This document shows positions 52,485-63,050 of a stretch of 64,000 bases of DNA, piece after piece. A program made the translations under genes and the position numbers. Each line of letters begins with the position of its first letter. The first letter of the stretch is position 1. Source of the DNA: Odontesthes bonariensis (lineage: Eukaryota; Chordata; Actinopteri; Atheriniformes; Atherinopsidae). A model generated the notes under the pieces. The model was not told the origin of the DNA and ran no database searches. It was given only the letters and a program-made list of their open reading frames with translations. Location of the stretch: assembly GCF_027942865.1 (NCBI RefSeq), contig NC_134510.1, forward strand, positions 15,962,743 to 16,026,742. Direction: 5' to 3'.

Positions 52485-53292
52485 TGGAGAGTACAGAGAG
52501 CCTTCAGTAATGGAGAGACAAAGTCTAAAGGCTCCCCATCATCATCCTGTTGTCTTCCCATCCTTCCTGCTCCACAGCATTGTCACCCTCCCCACTGTTT
52601 GCCCCCCTTTGACCCCTCCTCACAGGGGTGTTGCTGCTAACCTGTATGATTTGAATAGACTGTTTATGCACCAGCGCAATGGGGCACATTCAGCCACAAG
52701 GCATGGGCTACTATTGACTTTAAAAAGTCCTTTTCTTCCTGCTCTGTAGTCTCAACTCCTCCATCTACTCAACTGAAAGTGTCTCCTCCGAAAACACAGG
52801 AGACACTGCTGTTGGGACTGAGGAACAGTGAGAGTTGTCTATGACTTTGTGGAAGACTGTCAGACAGACGGACAGAGAGTCACATGTGCTTGTTGATATG
52901 GTTATTTAATGGGGCTCTGGTACAACATTGTGCATCTTGGTTTTTGAATGTAGATTTTGCAGCATTATGTAGAACAATTGTTTATTTTTGTTGTACCCGT
53001 TTTTGGGTTGTTTTTTTTTTTTTTAGATCTCTTTATTTGGTCCAAAGTTTGTAAAGAAAAATAAAAAAAAAAGAAATAAAAGTGTTCCTTTGCTCTCTCC
53101 ATCTTCATAATCACTATAATTGACAATGAGTATGGTCCAAAAAAACTGTAAACAAGTTCTGTCTTGGACAAAAAAAAAAGTCCATTTTACACCAGATAAG
53201 TGCTGAAGCTACCACTGGGTTTTCCTTTTGTGTAAACGGATTCAATAAAGCCCCTTAACAAGGAACCAAAAAACACCTTTATGTCAAATAAA
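52485..53292 (+). terminator. rspo3: rspo3 3' UTR with polyadenylation signals
   Basis: After the TAA at 52482-52484 the sequence runs without coding potential to AATAAA at 53244-53249 and a second at 53287-53292. Either gives a 3' UTR of about 0.8 kb. The signal is read on the plus strand, converging on the minus-strand mdh2 gene whose own signal is at 54000-54005. Confidence 0.6.
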
Positions 53293-53995
53293 ATTATAAT
53301 GGGTTTGTAGCTGTGTCTGTTTATTCATTATGCAGCCTTCATCTGGTGCAAACTGTTTGAACACCTATAAAACCTTTTTATCAGGGCAAGTGCAAAGTGA
53401 ATTAAGCCATTAACTGTAGAGTCAAAGGTTGAAACTGTTGCGACGGCAGGAAATGAGACTAATCAACTCTTGTTTAACTGAATCTCTTAAGCTGCTTTGA
53501 CAACTGAGAAACCTAGCTCTGACTTATCAGCAGTATAGCACACACCCTCTTTTATTACTAATTTAATCAACGATTTGACTCTCTGCTCACTATATTAAGT
53601 GTGTACTTTAAATCTGACTTCCTTTTCAATTTGGAATCTGCAGTTCTTGATAACCTTTGTTGAGACAAGTCTCATTTCTATTTGAGTAAAAGGAACTATT
53701 AAGTATCACAGCATTCAAAACAAGAAATACATGTTGCCCAATTTTAAATGATTTCAAGTGAATCATTTTATCAAATCCATTTTAAAGTTGAGTTTTTTTT
53801 CCCTCTGTATGATCTATTCACTATTTTGGTGCATGTAAAGTAGAATAACTACATGTGCACGAAAGGACGAGCACATTCATCCAAGTTTTGATTAGCTCCC
53901 TGAATATGGGGGCTCTGCACATATGCCCCCCTTTCGGTATTCTAATAAAACTAATTATTTCGCTCAAGAAGAAACAGGGAACATTTTAAAGCTAG
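53293..53995. other. intergenic gap between convergent rspo3 and mdh2 3' ends
   Basis: About 0.7 kb without exons or recognisable repeats. I looked here for the poly(T) tract that a young minus-strand retrocopy would leave past its polyadenylation site and found only a short T-run near 53790. Confidence 0.5.
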
Positions 53996-53999
53996 ACTG

Positions 54000-54390
54000 T
54001 TTATTGAGAGAGTGAATATTTTGTTCATCAGTAACATCAACTGTATGTGCATCAGCAGGCAAGTTAGCATTTCCTCCTTTTTCACTCAGCAAAGAAATCT
54101 CCACAAACACAGACCATGAATGAAAATAGAAATTTGATTTTTGAAGTCCGACGTTTGCAAAAAAAACCATTTAAGTCACAGTAGAGTATGTCGACAATTC
54201 ATACATACAGTATTAAGCCATGTTTGAAAATATGGGTAATAGTAGAATGATGACACCACTACTAAATTTAAAAAAAAAAAAAAAAACAAGGAAACACTGA
54301 CAGATCTTAAGTTACCCTGATGCCTTTTAAGACAGAACAAATTATAAATTACAACTGCTGTTTGTCGTTGAAAAGTTGAATGGTTTCTGT
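54000..54390 (-). terminator. mdh2: mdh2 3' UTR with polyadenylation signal
   Basis: TTTATT at 54000-54005 is AATAAA on the minus strand, about 385 bp past the stop codon. An 18-bp A-run on the plus strand at about 54272-54289 lies within this 3' UTR as a T-run; its orientation is wrong for a retrocopy poly(A) tail. Confidence 0.55.
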
Positions 54391-55404
54391 TCACTTCATG
54401 TTAGCAGCAAAATCCTCGCCTTTCTTGATAGAACCCTTCAGCTCGCCGGCGGCATCGGCAACCAGCTTCTCCTCAAAGGCGGTCAGCTTGCCCAGCCCAA
54501 GGTTCTTCTCAATACCGTTCTTCCCCAGGAGGAGAGGCGTGGAGAAGTACTTGCACTCTGTCTCCTCAGACCTGACATAGGCGCACTCCACCACACCTTC
54601 CTTTCCATTCATGGCATCCAGGACGGAGAAGGTGAAGCGGGCACCGGCATAGGCCATGGACAGGGTAGCTGATCCTGCTCCTGCCTTAGCTTTAACCACT
54701 TCTGTGCCGGCATCCTGGATCCTGGCAGTCAGGGCAGACAGCTGGTCAGCAGGGAACTCAACTTTGGGTGTGCACTGGGAAATGAGGGGAATGATGGTCT
54801 TCCCAGCATGCCCACCAATGACTGGGACACTGACACGAGCAGGGTCAAGGCCTTTCAGCTCTGCCACAAAAGCGTTGGCTCTGACAATGTCCAAGGTTGT
54901 GACACCAAACACTTTGTTGGGGTTGTACACTCCGTGCTTCTTCATAACCTCTGATGTTATTGGGACGGTGGAGTTGACAGGGTTTGCGATGATGCAGATC
55001 ATAGCCTCAGGGCAGTTGCGGGCGCAGGCATCGGCCAAGGTGGCTACAATGGTAGCGTTGGTGTTGAACAGGTCGTCTCTGGTCATGCCGGGTTTCCTGG
55101 GAACACCAGCGGGAATAACCACGACGTCACAGCCCTGCAAAGCAGCATCAAGCTGGTCGGGGCCCATGTGGCCGGTCACCTGGGCTCTTGTCTCAATGTG
55201 GCTGAGATCTGCAGCAACCCCGGGTGTGTGGGCAATATCAAACAGGGAGAGTTGACTCACCAAGGGGCTATTCTTGAGCAGCAAGGATAGCGGCTGGCCT
55301 ATGCCGCCTGAAGCTCCAAGCACCGCCACCTTGGCGTTGTTCTGGGAGGAGGTGGACAGGCTCCGAACAAGAGCAAGGGTAGGTCTCACGGCACGGGAAA
55401 ACAT
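54391..55404 (-). CDS. mdh2: mitochondrial malate dehydrogenase, intronless
   Basis: A single uninterrupted 337-codon frame, the usual MDH2 length (human 338). It interconverts malate and oxaloacetate with NAD in the mitochondrial matrix (TCA cycle, malate-aspartate shuttle). An Arg/Ser-rich presequence (about 1-23) is followed by the Rossmann dinucleotide loop GASGGIGQ (30-37), active-site loop [11 protein letters not shown] (101-111, R103 and R109), NPVN (141-144), LDIVR with D172, and GGHAGKT with catalytic H199. All key residues are intact. Start context AAGATG is acceptable. Vertebrate MDH2 is a multi-exon gene (nine exons in human), so absence of introns points to retroposition. It sits between rspo3 and rnf146, which lack this neighbour in human. 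An acceptor-like CCCAAACAG ends at 55422 on the minus strand, so a small 5' UTR intron is possible. Whether this is the only mdh2 in the genome is unknown. Confidence 0.93.
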   Translation of the reverse strand: MFSRAVRPTLALVRSLSTSSQNNAKVAVLGASGGIGQPLSLLLKNSPLVSQLSLFDIAHTPGVAADLSHIETRAQVTGHMGPDQLDAALQGCDVVVIPAGVPRKPGMTRDDLFNTNATIVATLADACARNCPEAMICIIANPVNSTVPITSEVMKKHGVYNPNKVFGVTTLDIVRANAFVAELKGLDPARVSVPVIGGHAGKTIIPLISQCTPKVEFPADQLSALTARIQDAGTEVVKAKAGAGSATLSMAYAGARFTFSVLDAMNGKEGVVECAYVRSEETECKYFSTPLLLGKNGIEKNLGLGKLTAFEEKLVADAAGELKGSIKKGEDFAANMK

Positions 55405-55620
55405 CTTCTGTCTGTTTCGGTCTGTTTGGGATTTAGAGAAAAAAAATAGAACTTATGAGCCCCTCTCCTCTGTGACACCAACGTCCTCTAGCCACGAGCG
55501 AACAGGAAGACTTCGGAACTGACGTGCGTAGAAAAAAAGGGTCATGTGGGTGGACGTCCCATTGCGTAAGCTCGTACTGTTACGTCGTCTCCTTTATCTC
55601 AGCTTCTCTTTCGAAGGAAA
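55405..55620. promoter_or_regulatory. putative shared (bidirectional) promoter of mdh2 and rnf146
   Basis: The mdh2 ATG (minus strand) and the presumed first exon of rnf146 (plus strand, ending 55722) are only about 200-300 bp apart and diverge. The interval is richer in CG dinucleotides than its surroundings. It holds CRE-like TGACGT (55520-55525) and TACGTC (55581-55586) and an ETS-like AGGAAG (55503-55508). No TATA box is obvious. Shared use is inference. Confidence 0.45.
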
Positions 55621-55722
55621 ACAAAGCCAGTTAACATTGGAAGTCGATATATTAACATTTGGGAATCTGTACCCTAACACAAGTTGCTACAGCAAACAAG
55701 AGTATTACAACCGAATTTAAAG
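55590..55722 (+). other. rnf146: rnf146 non-coding exon 1 (3' boundary supported)
   Basis: The right boundary is a donor, AAAG before GTACGG, at 55722/55723. The left boundary is a guess within the CG-rich promoter region. Mammalian RNF146 also has non-coding 5' exons upstream of a single coding exon. Confidence 0.4.
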
Positions 55723-56420
55723 GTACGGTAAATATGCAGTTGTTGTACTGTCTGTGCCGCGAGAAAATATTTTTATCCTGTTTATGTCGCTCTGCTAAAA
55801 TAAGCTAGCGCCCTCAAATGAACTCCGTCTATTTACTGGAGCCATTGTGCTATACACTTAGCCCAGTTAGCTTTAGCCTAATACAACAGGTTTCAATATT
55901 AACGATGATTTTATTTATGTAGAAGTGACTCAGTCATTTCTGTTTACACTTACGATGGTAACAGTAAATACCTTGCGTTTACCTAGCTGTTACGTAGTTA
56001 ATGTTAGCAAACAAGTTTTCTTACACATTATTAACACTTATGTATATGTCTTTGGGTGCTACTGATATTAATTTAGTAACAGTTTCAGTGTCTGTCATAA
56101 GCCCCGTCATAAGTATTACAGGGTTAAGCTAGCACAGCCTGACACAGTTCACTGATTGTAGTCTTTTAACAGAGCCTTTCTTTGTTCTACACGCAGCAGT
56201 CCTATACATTTGACCCATAACTAAGGGAATTAAAGTTAAGTTTTAACCTGATATATTTTAAGGACAGACTTTTAAAATGCATCACTTAACATTTTAAAAT
56301 GTTTCACAAAGGGCATGTTTTCAGAAATGGTTTGTGTAAGAAGTAGCTTGATATTTTACATCACGATTCGATTTAATTCCTGGCTGGTAAATACATTTTC
56401 TTGTCTTTTCCTTTTGACAG

Positions 56421-56482
56421 TGGAAGATTTAAAGGTCCATTGAAAGCTCTCCTAATGATTCATCTGCATTAAAGAGATTTGA
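56421..56482 (+). other. rnf146: rnf146 non-coding exon 2
   Basis: It is preceded by a pyrimidine-rich tract ending TTTTGACAG (acceptor at 56420) and followed by GTAAGT (56483). The 62-bp block contains one ATG (56456-56458), which opens only a short frame. It would join to the coding-exon acceptor TTTTTCATTCAG at 56882. Confidence 0.45.
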
Positions 56483-56894
56483 GTAAGTAAGAAACTGCAT
56501 GCCCATCTGCCTTGTGTGAGAGTAATACCTATAACAGTGTTCAACATTTGTGTTAACTTTAATCATAAACCTGTTTGCCAATTAGTGACAAAAAGTACCC
56601 AGAGTAATCACTACAGCAGAAATGCTGTGTCATTTATTTAAAATCATGTGTGTTGTTCTTAGAAATAACCACAAAGAGCATCATAGTTGCAATCAGATGC
56701 ACTAATATATATCACCAATCTAAAATTCCGAACATTAACAATGAGCGGAAAAAAATATTTGGAGAACAATTTAGTGTCCGGAAAGATTTCATGATTGTGA
56801 GAGCCTAATCCCTGACACGCTAAAAGGTAAAAAGCATGTCTGTAATAACCGTCTCAAAACAATTGTCCCCTTTTTCATTCAGCACTTCATAAGG

Positions 56895-58037
56895 ATGGCT
56901 AGTTGTGGAGAGGTCGACCACTCTGTTGGCTCGCTTCCATCCAGTAAGAAAGGCGGCAGCAGTGGTGGTGGAAGTGGGAACAGCGCAGAATCCTCATGCT
57001 CTGGCTCCAGCAGCTCATCCCCGGCCCTTCCTGTGCCAGAGTGTGCCATCTGTCTACAGAGCTGTGTGCACCCAGTACAACTGCCATGCCATCATGTCTT
57101 CTGTTTCCTGTGCGTGAAGGGGGCATCCTGGCAGAGCAAACGCTGTGCTCTCTGCAGACAGGAAGTGCCGGATGACTTCCTGGAAAGGCCTACACTTCTC
57201 TCTCCCGAGGAGCTGAAAGCCTCGGCGGGAGGTCGGGGTGGGGCAACGAGCGATCATGCCTGGTACTATGAGGGTCGTAATGGCTGGTGGCAATATGATG
57301 AGCGAACCAGCCGGGAGCTGGAGGACGCTTTCTCTAAGGGCAAGAAGACGGCTGAAATGCTTATTGCTGGCTTTTTGTATGTAGCTGACTTGGAGAACAT
57401 GGTGCAGTATCGGCGCAATGAGCATGGTCGTAGGCGTAAAATGAAGAGGGACGTTTTGAATATTCCCAAGAAGGGAGTGGCTGGACTGCGGCTGGACACT
57501 GAAGTGGGTAGTGGGGCCCTGGGAGCAACAAGTCGAGAAAACTCTGCTGATGGGGCCGATACCACAATAGCAAGTAATCAGCCACAGGTTACAGGTGTCC
57601 CCTCTACTGTTACAGCCACCACAGCTACTGCCCGGCCTTCCACTTCCCTCGGGGGTCAGCCTGACTCCAGCACTAGCCCCTCTCTGGTGGATGCTCTCTC
57701 CCTGCTGCAAATCAGCCCCAGGCCCGGGCTTTCTCCTGAGCGGTCTGAGCCCGGGGAAGGAGAGGAAGAAGATGAGGAGGAGACGTCACCTTCAAGGTCG
57801 TCTGACCCTCACACCTCTGTGGACGAGTCTGGCTCTGGAGACTGGAGCGATGATGAGGAAGAGGAGGGGGGAGATGGAGAGCGTGTGGAGCCTTGGGAGG
57901 AGCGACCACGGAGACGAAGACTGATACCAGAGGACAGAGCACCTCCTCTCGCAGAGTCAGGCTCTCCCCCTACCTCATCCAGTAGCACTGGAAGGTCCAG
58001 AATGCCTGATGGCCAGTGTACAGTAACTGAAGTGTGA
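56895..58037 (+). CDS. rnf146: E3 ubiquitin ligase RNF146 (Iduna)
   Basis: 380 codons in one exon, as in other vertebrates. After a Ser/Gly-rich leader it has a C3HC4 RING finger (C50, C53, C65, H67, C70, C73, C84, C87) and a WWE domain (about 118-192, including W123, Y125, W131, W132 and Y134) that binds iso-ADP-ribose units of poly(ADP-ribose). The rest is acidic and Ser-rich (about 280-350) and ends in CTVTEV. RNF146 ubiquitinates proteins PARylated by tankyrase, notably axin, and so promotes Wnt signalling; it also acts in DNA-damage responses. The start at 56895 lies 12 bp after a splice acceptor and gives a full-length protein. A basic stretch RRRKMKRD lies at about 179-186. Two non-coding upstream exons are likely. 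Confidence 0.96.
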   Translation: MASCGEVDHSVGSLPSSKKGGSSGGGSGNSAESSCSGSSSSSPALPVPECAICLQSCVHPVQLPCHHVFCFLCVKGASWQSKRCALCRQEVPDDFLERPTLLSPEELKASAGGRGGATSDHAWYYEGRNGWWQYDERTSRELEDAFSKGKKTAEMLIAGFLYVADLENMVQYRRNEHGRRRKMKRDVLNIPKKGVAGLRLDTEVGSGALGATSRENSADGADTTIASNQPQVTGVPSTVTATTATARPSTSLGGQPDSSTSPSLVDALSLLQISPRPGLSPERSEPGEGEEEDEEETSPSRSSDPHTSVDESGSGDWSDDEEEEGGDGERVEPWEERPRRRRLIPEDRAPPLAESGSPPTSSSSTGRSRMPDGQCTVTEV

Positions 58038-59512
58038 AGTGATCATTAATACCATCATCACTAAATAGATGTTTCAGTTCGTTATGCTGTTCTTTAAGTC
58101 ACAGATCTGATGTGTGTACATTGTTTGGTACCAGAGAAACGAGGCATGACACAGTCGGTGACAAACGGTAACACATTTCATTTTTGTTTGCTGTTTTTTG
58201 TTTCACAATGATCTGGATGTGTCCAATTTCTCAGACTTTGATTCATTGATATACCCAGAGAGCAGACGTTTGTTCTGACACTCGAGCTGAGCGTTTTAAT
58301 ACTGAGAGACGAGGTAAACATTCAGATGGATATACAATTTTGTTCTGAGCCATAAAATCTCATAATTTAATATTTAGCTCATTATGTGAGGGACGTTTGA
58401 CAGACTTCTTGTGCCGTTCAGCTGCCATCAGCTCGGTCATTTAGAGTCTGTTCTTCTCTGTTCCAGAAAAGTGGAACTTAAAAGGTAAACTTGACTACCA
58501 ACCTGCTTCTGCCAAACTTTCCCGTTGTGTTTACATTTGTTATCCAGTAAATGGGCTTCTGGGAGTCCTGGTCAGATTTGTGACTTGCAGTGAAAGACAG
58601 CATAACGGGGAATCAACTCCTAAAAATGGAACTGAGTTATTATTATAAACTGCTCCATTGTAATCATCTACACTGTAACTCTCAGCTAACGGCACGCAGA
58701 AATGTGCTCATTCGAGCTCAAGTCATCTGACGACTCTTGCAGAAACTAGTTCCCTGCTTCCACCTTTCTCATATGATTTCCTTCAGATGTAACTGATCAT
58801 GAAGCCTTCAGAGTTCTCAAACTTACCTGTTAATACTTGGGAAGTAGGTTGTTTTTACAGTTAAAGATAGGATATGAAGAACTCCATGATGCTTTTAAAG
58901 CTTCGTGGGTGTTTGAATTTAATGCTTGATATTTAACAGCATTGTAACTTAACTTTGGGAGCTCACAAGATATGTGGCTTCCTGCCTATGTTGTCTTATT
59001 TCAAATAACCTGCAGTTTTCAGAAATTCCACATTTTATGCATTGAGAACCCCGTTTCAATTGAATGTGAGCTTTGAAAATACATCTAAGCTCTCTTCACT
59101 TTTCCCAGCTTTGAAGAATTGGCATTTTATTGTGATTATATCAGTGTTTTTTTTGTTTTTTTTAATCTGTTAAAACATCTGTAGCCTCATTAATGCTCTT
59201 GTTGTCCCTGACTAAAGTATTTTCAAGTCTTTCTAAAGTTCTGTGATTTGTGTGTGTTAAAGAGTTATTTAAACACTATGGGTTTGCAGGATGTTGAGAA
59301 TTGGATGTCTTTTAGGTTCAGTTTGAATAAATGTTTTTATTTTATTTGTGCATTTCCTATGGTTGTAAATCCTGTTATGTACAACGTCTGAGGGAGTAGA
59401 GGAACATGGCATGCCATGGCTAATGGCTGTCCTGCAGAAGTTTCAATTGATGTTATTTTTATATTTCTTACATCATCAACTCAGTTTTAGACTTTCCATT
59501 CTGAAGAATAAA
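58038..59512 (+). terminator. rnf146: rnf146 3' UTR with two polyadenylation signals
   Basis: A 3' UTR of about 1.3-1.5 kb with AATAAA at 59326-59331 and again at 59507-59512, the second followed by a GT-rich stretch. A 24-bp T-run follows at about 59538-59561. No other feature recognised within it. Confidence 0.65.
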
Positions 59513-59561
59513 GTGTGTGTAACTGTACTGGCTTCAACTTTTTTTTTTTTTTTTTTTTTTT

Positions 59562-60886
59562 TTGTTACAAGGTATGTAATTTAAGAATAAACTTCATCAT
59601 TTCATCATCCGAAAGAAACGCGTTTGTAATTGTGTCTCAATAACTGGATGTTTTATTCTCTCCTCATTCTACTGTGTAACCTGTATGTCACTTAGCTTTT
59701 CAACGGGCCGATTTTAGTCAGGATTCCACCCCGTTTCTCCACAAGTGTTCATGACTTGCATTTGTTCGCCTCGTAGGTGTTTGGTATTCCGACTACAGCA
59801 GATAATAATACTCCAGCTGGGACTATTGCCAGGAAGCCTGACCTCTGGAGGGGGGTAACAGAAGATAGAGGCCTTCAGGGGCCTGCCCTGTTCTTGGCAT
59901 TTCAATTTGTGCTCATCTTTGCTTTTCTAACGCCTCATCTGCTGTACGGATTAATATGCAATGCCAGAGATTGGAGCCAAAGCTTATAGATTCAGCTTAT
60001 TATTCAGTATTATTGAAACTGTTTAAGTTGGCTCAGTCGAGGTTAGTGATGCGGGCACACTGAAAATCGGGGGATGATCAAAGCTGCAGTGAGGAATCTG
60101 AAGGATCAGCTGCACTGACCTACAAATTCAGATAAGATGAAAGCAACATGTCTATATCCTGCATACAGATGCGGATACTTCACGCTTGTCCAGTTTCATC
60201 AGTGTTTGTTTGCTTCAGTTAGACGCAGCCTGGAATGATCTAATCAGCACCGTAATCACATTGTCAGATGACAAAGAGAAAAGAGTTAGTTATTTTTTTA
60301 CTGAGGTCATCTTATTAAGGCGATAAAACTAAACATAAGAACTTTAAGAAGATTAAGGTCTGCTGACGCTACCCCTGAAGATTAATATTTAAGGAAAACA
60401 TAATAGATTTCAGTTCCTGCGATATGAACCCAAAGGAGCAGGCTGCCGTTTATTTACTGTATCATCTTAACACGTTATCGTTTGCTTTACGTAACCTCGA
60501 AAAACAGCATTGGCATTTTAATTAGTGTCACTGTTACCGTGATTGCATTTCAGCTGTAACGGTAGTGATGAGGGATTTTAAGCCAGAGCTGCCACACGAT
60601 AACAACCGGAGGACTGCGTCACAACGACCTCATCAACTGTGACGCAGAATATCTGTATTCAAGGCAGGGAAGCAGGAGATGAATTCAAACGCTTCAAGTT
60701 CACATTTGACAAACAAAATCAGGCTCAAACTGTGAAAGTACAGAAAGTGGTGTCAGTCCACCAAAGTTCCCTTTAGTAATGTAAATCAAGAATCAGCCCC
60801 AGGGGTACTAAAACATTTCTCTGTGCGGCATCTTACAAACTGTTTTGACTGAGACAGGGCCTTTCAAAAATGTCCCTTTGACCATC
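59562..60886. other. gap between convergent rnf146 and echdc1, with probable echdc1 3' UTR
   Basis: TTTATT at 60449-60454 is AATAAA on the minus strand, about 435 bp past the echdc1 stop, and may be its polyadenylation signal. A 70-codon plus-strand frame at 59777-59989 has no recognised similarity. No repeats identified. Confidence 0.45.
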
Positions 60887-63049
60887 TCATTTGTGTTTGG
60901 GCTTGCTGGCCAGGGCCTGCAGGTTTGCTGCCCCCCCCCACACCGTCCCAAATACTTCCTTCTCTGTCCTCAGAGCCTCTGACAGAGGGAGCTCTCTTCC
61001 CGACTGCACTACTTTCTTCACAGCCTGGATCACTGGGGCAGGTCCTTTGGTATAGCGACTCAGCCAGTTTTCAGCCTGCTGCAGGGGAGTGCCTGCATCT
61101 TTAGCTTCCTGGTCGGACTCCAGGACTCCATCGGCCAGTCCAATGTGCAGGCCGAGTTCAGAGTCCACTTTCACAGCACCACCCAGCAGCTTCAGCGCAT
61201 TCTGGCTTCCAACAATGCGGACAAGTCGTGCAGCGCCCCCCCAGCCTGGAACCAGACCCATGTGTTTATGGACGAACTGGATCACGCTGCCTGAAGCCAT
61301 TAGCCTTTGAGAAAGGGATAGCAGTCGCATGCAAGATTATGAGCAAGATCAAATATTCCAACGTATGAAAAGGTCTCCATGTGTTTATTGACTCGTGTGA
61401 AAACATTACCTGAAATCACAGGCAGTAGTGAGCTCTGCGCCTCCTCCCAGTGCTTTCCCTTCCACCAGGGCAACAGAGATAAGCGGCAGCCTGCACTGAG
61501 AGAACCATTCCGTCAGCGTACTGCGGCGCACATTATCTAACAATATAACACCTGAACTCTTAAACTCATACAGGCAACAGCTGTTTCGGTAGTTTGCTAA
61601 AACACTTAGCAGAGAGGAAGAGGGGACAGAGGAAATCGAGAGCCCTCACCTGAGCAGCCTTGTAAGAGCACTCTGCATGAACATACACATTTTCATCCCG
61701 TCCTATAAGGCGAGAGAAGGCTCATTTAGACATCTCACGTAAGCCCACACAAAGCAGCCGTTGAGGCAGGCAGAAATATACAGGTGAACTACTCAGCCGT
61801 CATAAATATGAATGAGGCCTTTGTTATTGAGTAGATAACAAGTGATACGCTACAGAATATCTATGCTCTGCTACCTGTGGGTTAGATATTGCTCGGACAG
61901 CGTTCAGGTCAGATCCAGAGCAGAAGGTTTCAGCAGCACCCTGAATAATAAGGCCTTTGCCGTCTGTCCACTCCTCCAGCTGGGTGACCCTCTCCTCCAG
62001 ATCCACCATCATGCTGCCTGGCAGGAAGAGAACAATCTCATCTATGTTTGTTTACATTTGAATATGTGCAACTGGGGGTTTGTCTCTAAAATAGCACATT
62101 TGCACCAGTCAGTCTGATGCTTTACTGCATAACCATACCAGAGAAAGCGTTCATGCGAGATGGGTTGTTGATGGTCAACACAGCTATGCCAGAGTCCTGT
62201 TTCAGTAGATCGATGGAACCTCCAGGAAAGACCTGCAGCTTCTCTCTGATCTCCTCCTGGTTGAAGCCATGGATGGCGGAGTACACACAGCCACTGCTCC
62301 GCCTCTGCAACACCCTGGAGGGACACCATTTGTCTTCAAACCGTTCTTCCTTACACGATCAGACCACGAGATTCAAAGCTAAATGGCATCATTACAGACG
62401 AACGCGCACGTAGCTGCAATCAAGATGATGCAAAACTAGTGACTATGTCGAGGTTAAAATGTCAAAGTTATGAAGCAATAGTTATAAAAAGAACAACAAA
62501 ACACTGAGAGCAGCACTCATCAATAAGCAAAACCAAATCCCTCTCAAAATCTTTACTGGGATTTAAAGAATGTAGTGGCAGCTGACACAGTAAAGAGGAT
62601 TAGTGAGCCACATTCTCTAGATATCAAAAAACTAATATTAGTACCACTTAACATGTTGTTCTCAAGTCTCAAAAATGTGCCTCGTGACTCTATTCACCAG
62701 ACGAGAAAGTCTTGAATATGTGCAACTGGGGGTTTGTCTCTAAAATAGCACATTTGCACCAGTCAGTCTGATGCTTTACTGCATAACCATACCAGAGAAA
62801 GCGTTCATGCGAGATGGGTTGTTGATGGTCAACACAGCTATGCCAGAGTCCAAATAAAACTGATTGCAGCCGTATGTGTGGTTGCAATCTGAAGAGATGT
62901 ATGCATTAAAGCCTAATGGATTGTATGCATGCATTCATTTACTTGTTGCCTTTGTGGTGATGAACAGTGAATAGACTCCATTACCTGGCCCAGGCTCCAC
63001 AGCAGCTGCTGCCCCTCAGGAGCTGTTGCCTCAGAGCACAGAGGGTCAT
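60887..63049 (-). CDS. echdc1: ethylmalonyl-CoA decarboxylase (ECHDC1), six coding exons
   Basis: Minus-strand coding exons, 5' to 3': 63049-62985, 62314-62139, 62017-61875, 61702-61650, 61490-61410, 61304-60887. All junctions are GT-AG and the frames join to 311 codons (human about 307). This is a crotonase-fold enzyme that decarboxylates ethylmalonyl-CoA (and methylmalonyl-CoA), clearing side products of acyl-CoA carboxylases in the cytosol. Visible blocks: FPGGSIDL; NNPSRMNAFSG; the oxyanion-hole region with SGSDLNAV (114-121); EGKALGGGAELTTACDFR (156-173); VHKHMGLVPGWGGAARL; and the C-terminal GTVWGGAANLQALA. The start is the ATG just after acceptor TTTGCAG at 63051; an upstream non-coding exon is implied but not located. 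It converges on rnf146. A partial repeat of exon 62314-62139 lies in the first coding intron. Confidence 0.93.
62058..62197. repeat. 140-bp direct repeat, copy 1 (contains the 3' part of an echdc1 exon)
   Basis: Identical base for base by eye to 62712-62851. It covers the last 59 bp of the genuine exon (62139-62197), its splice donor (62133-62138) and about 80 bp of the following intron. The flanks differ immediately outside on both sides. Confidence 0.95.
62712..62851 (-). pseudogene. 140-bp direct repeat, copy 2: partial echdc1 exon in intron
   Basis: A perfect copy of 62058-62197, displaced by 654 bp. On the minus strand it lies between the first and second coding exons. It has the splice donor but no acceptor, because the exon's 5' part is missing: upstream sequence is AT-rich and unlike the genuine exon. 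It is probably not spliced in. It is either a very recent duplication or an assembly join of two haplotypes. Confidence 0.85.
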
Positions 63050-63050
63050 C

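Noticed and set aside
54272-54289. A-run considered as the poly(A) tail of the mdh2 retrocopy
   Set aside because: It reads as T on the mdh2 strand and lies inside the 3' UTR, so its orientation is wrong for a tail.
54656-55255. 199-codon open frame on the plus strand
   Set aside because: Antisense shadow of the mdh2 coding frame; no independent support.
57054-57710. 218-codon open frame on the minus strand
   Set aside because: Antisense shadow of rnf146 in GC-richer coding DNA.
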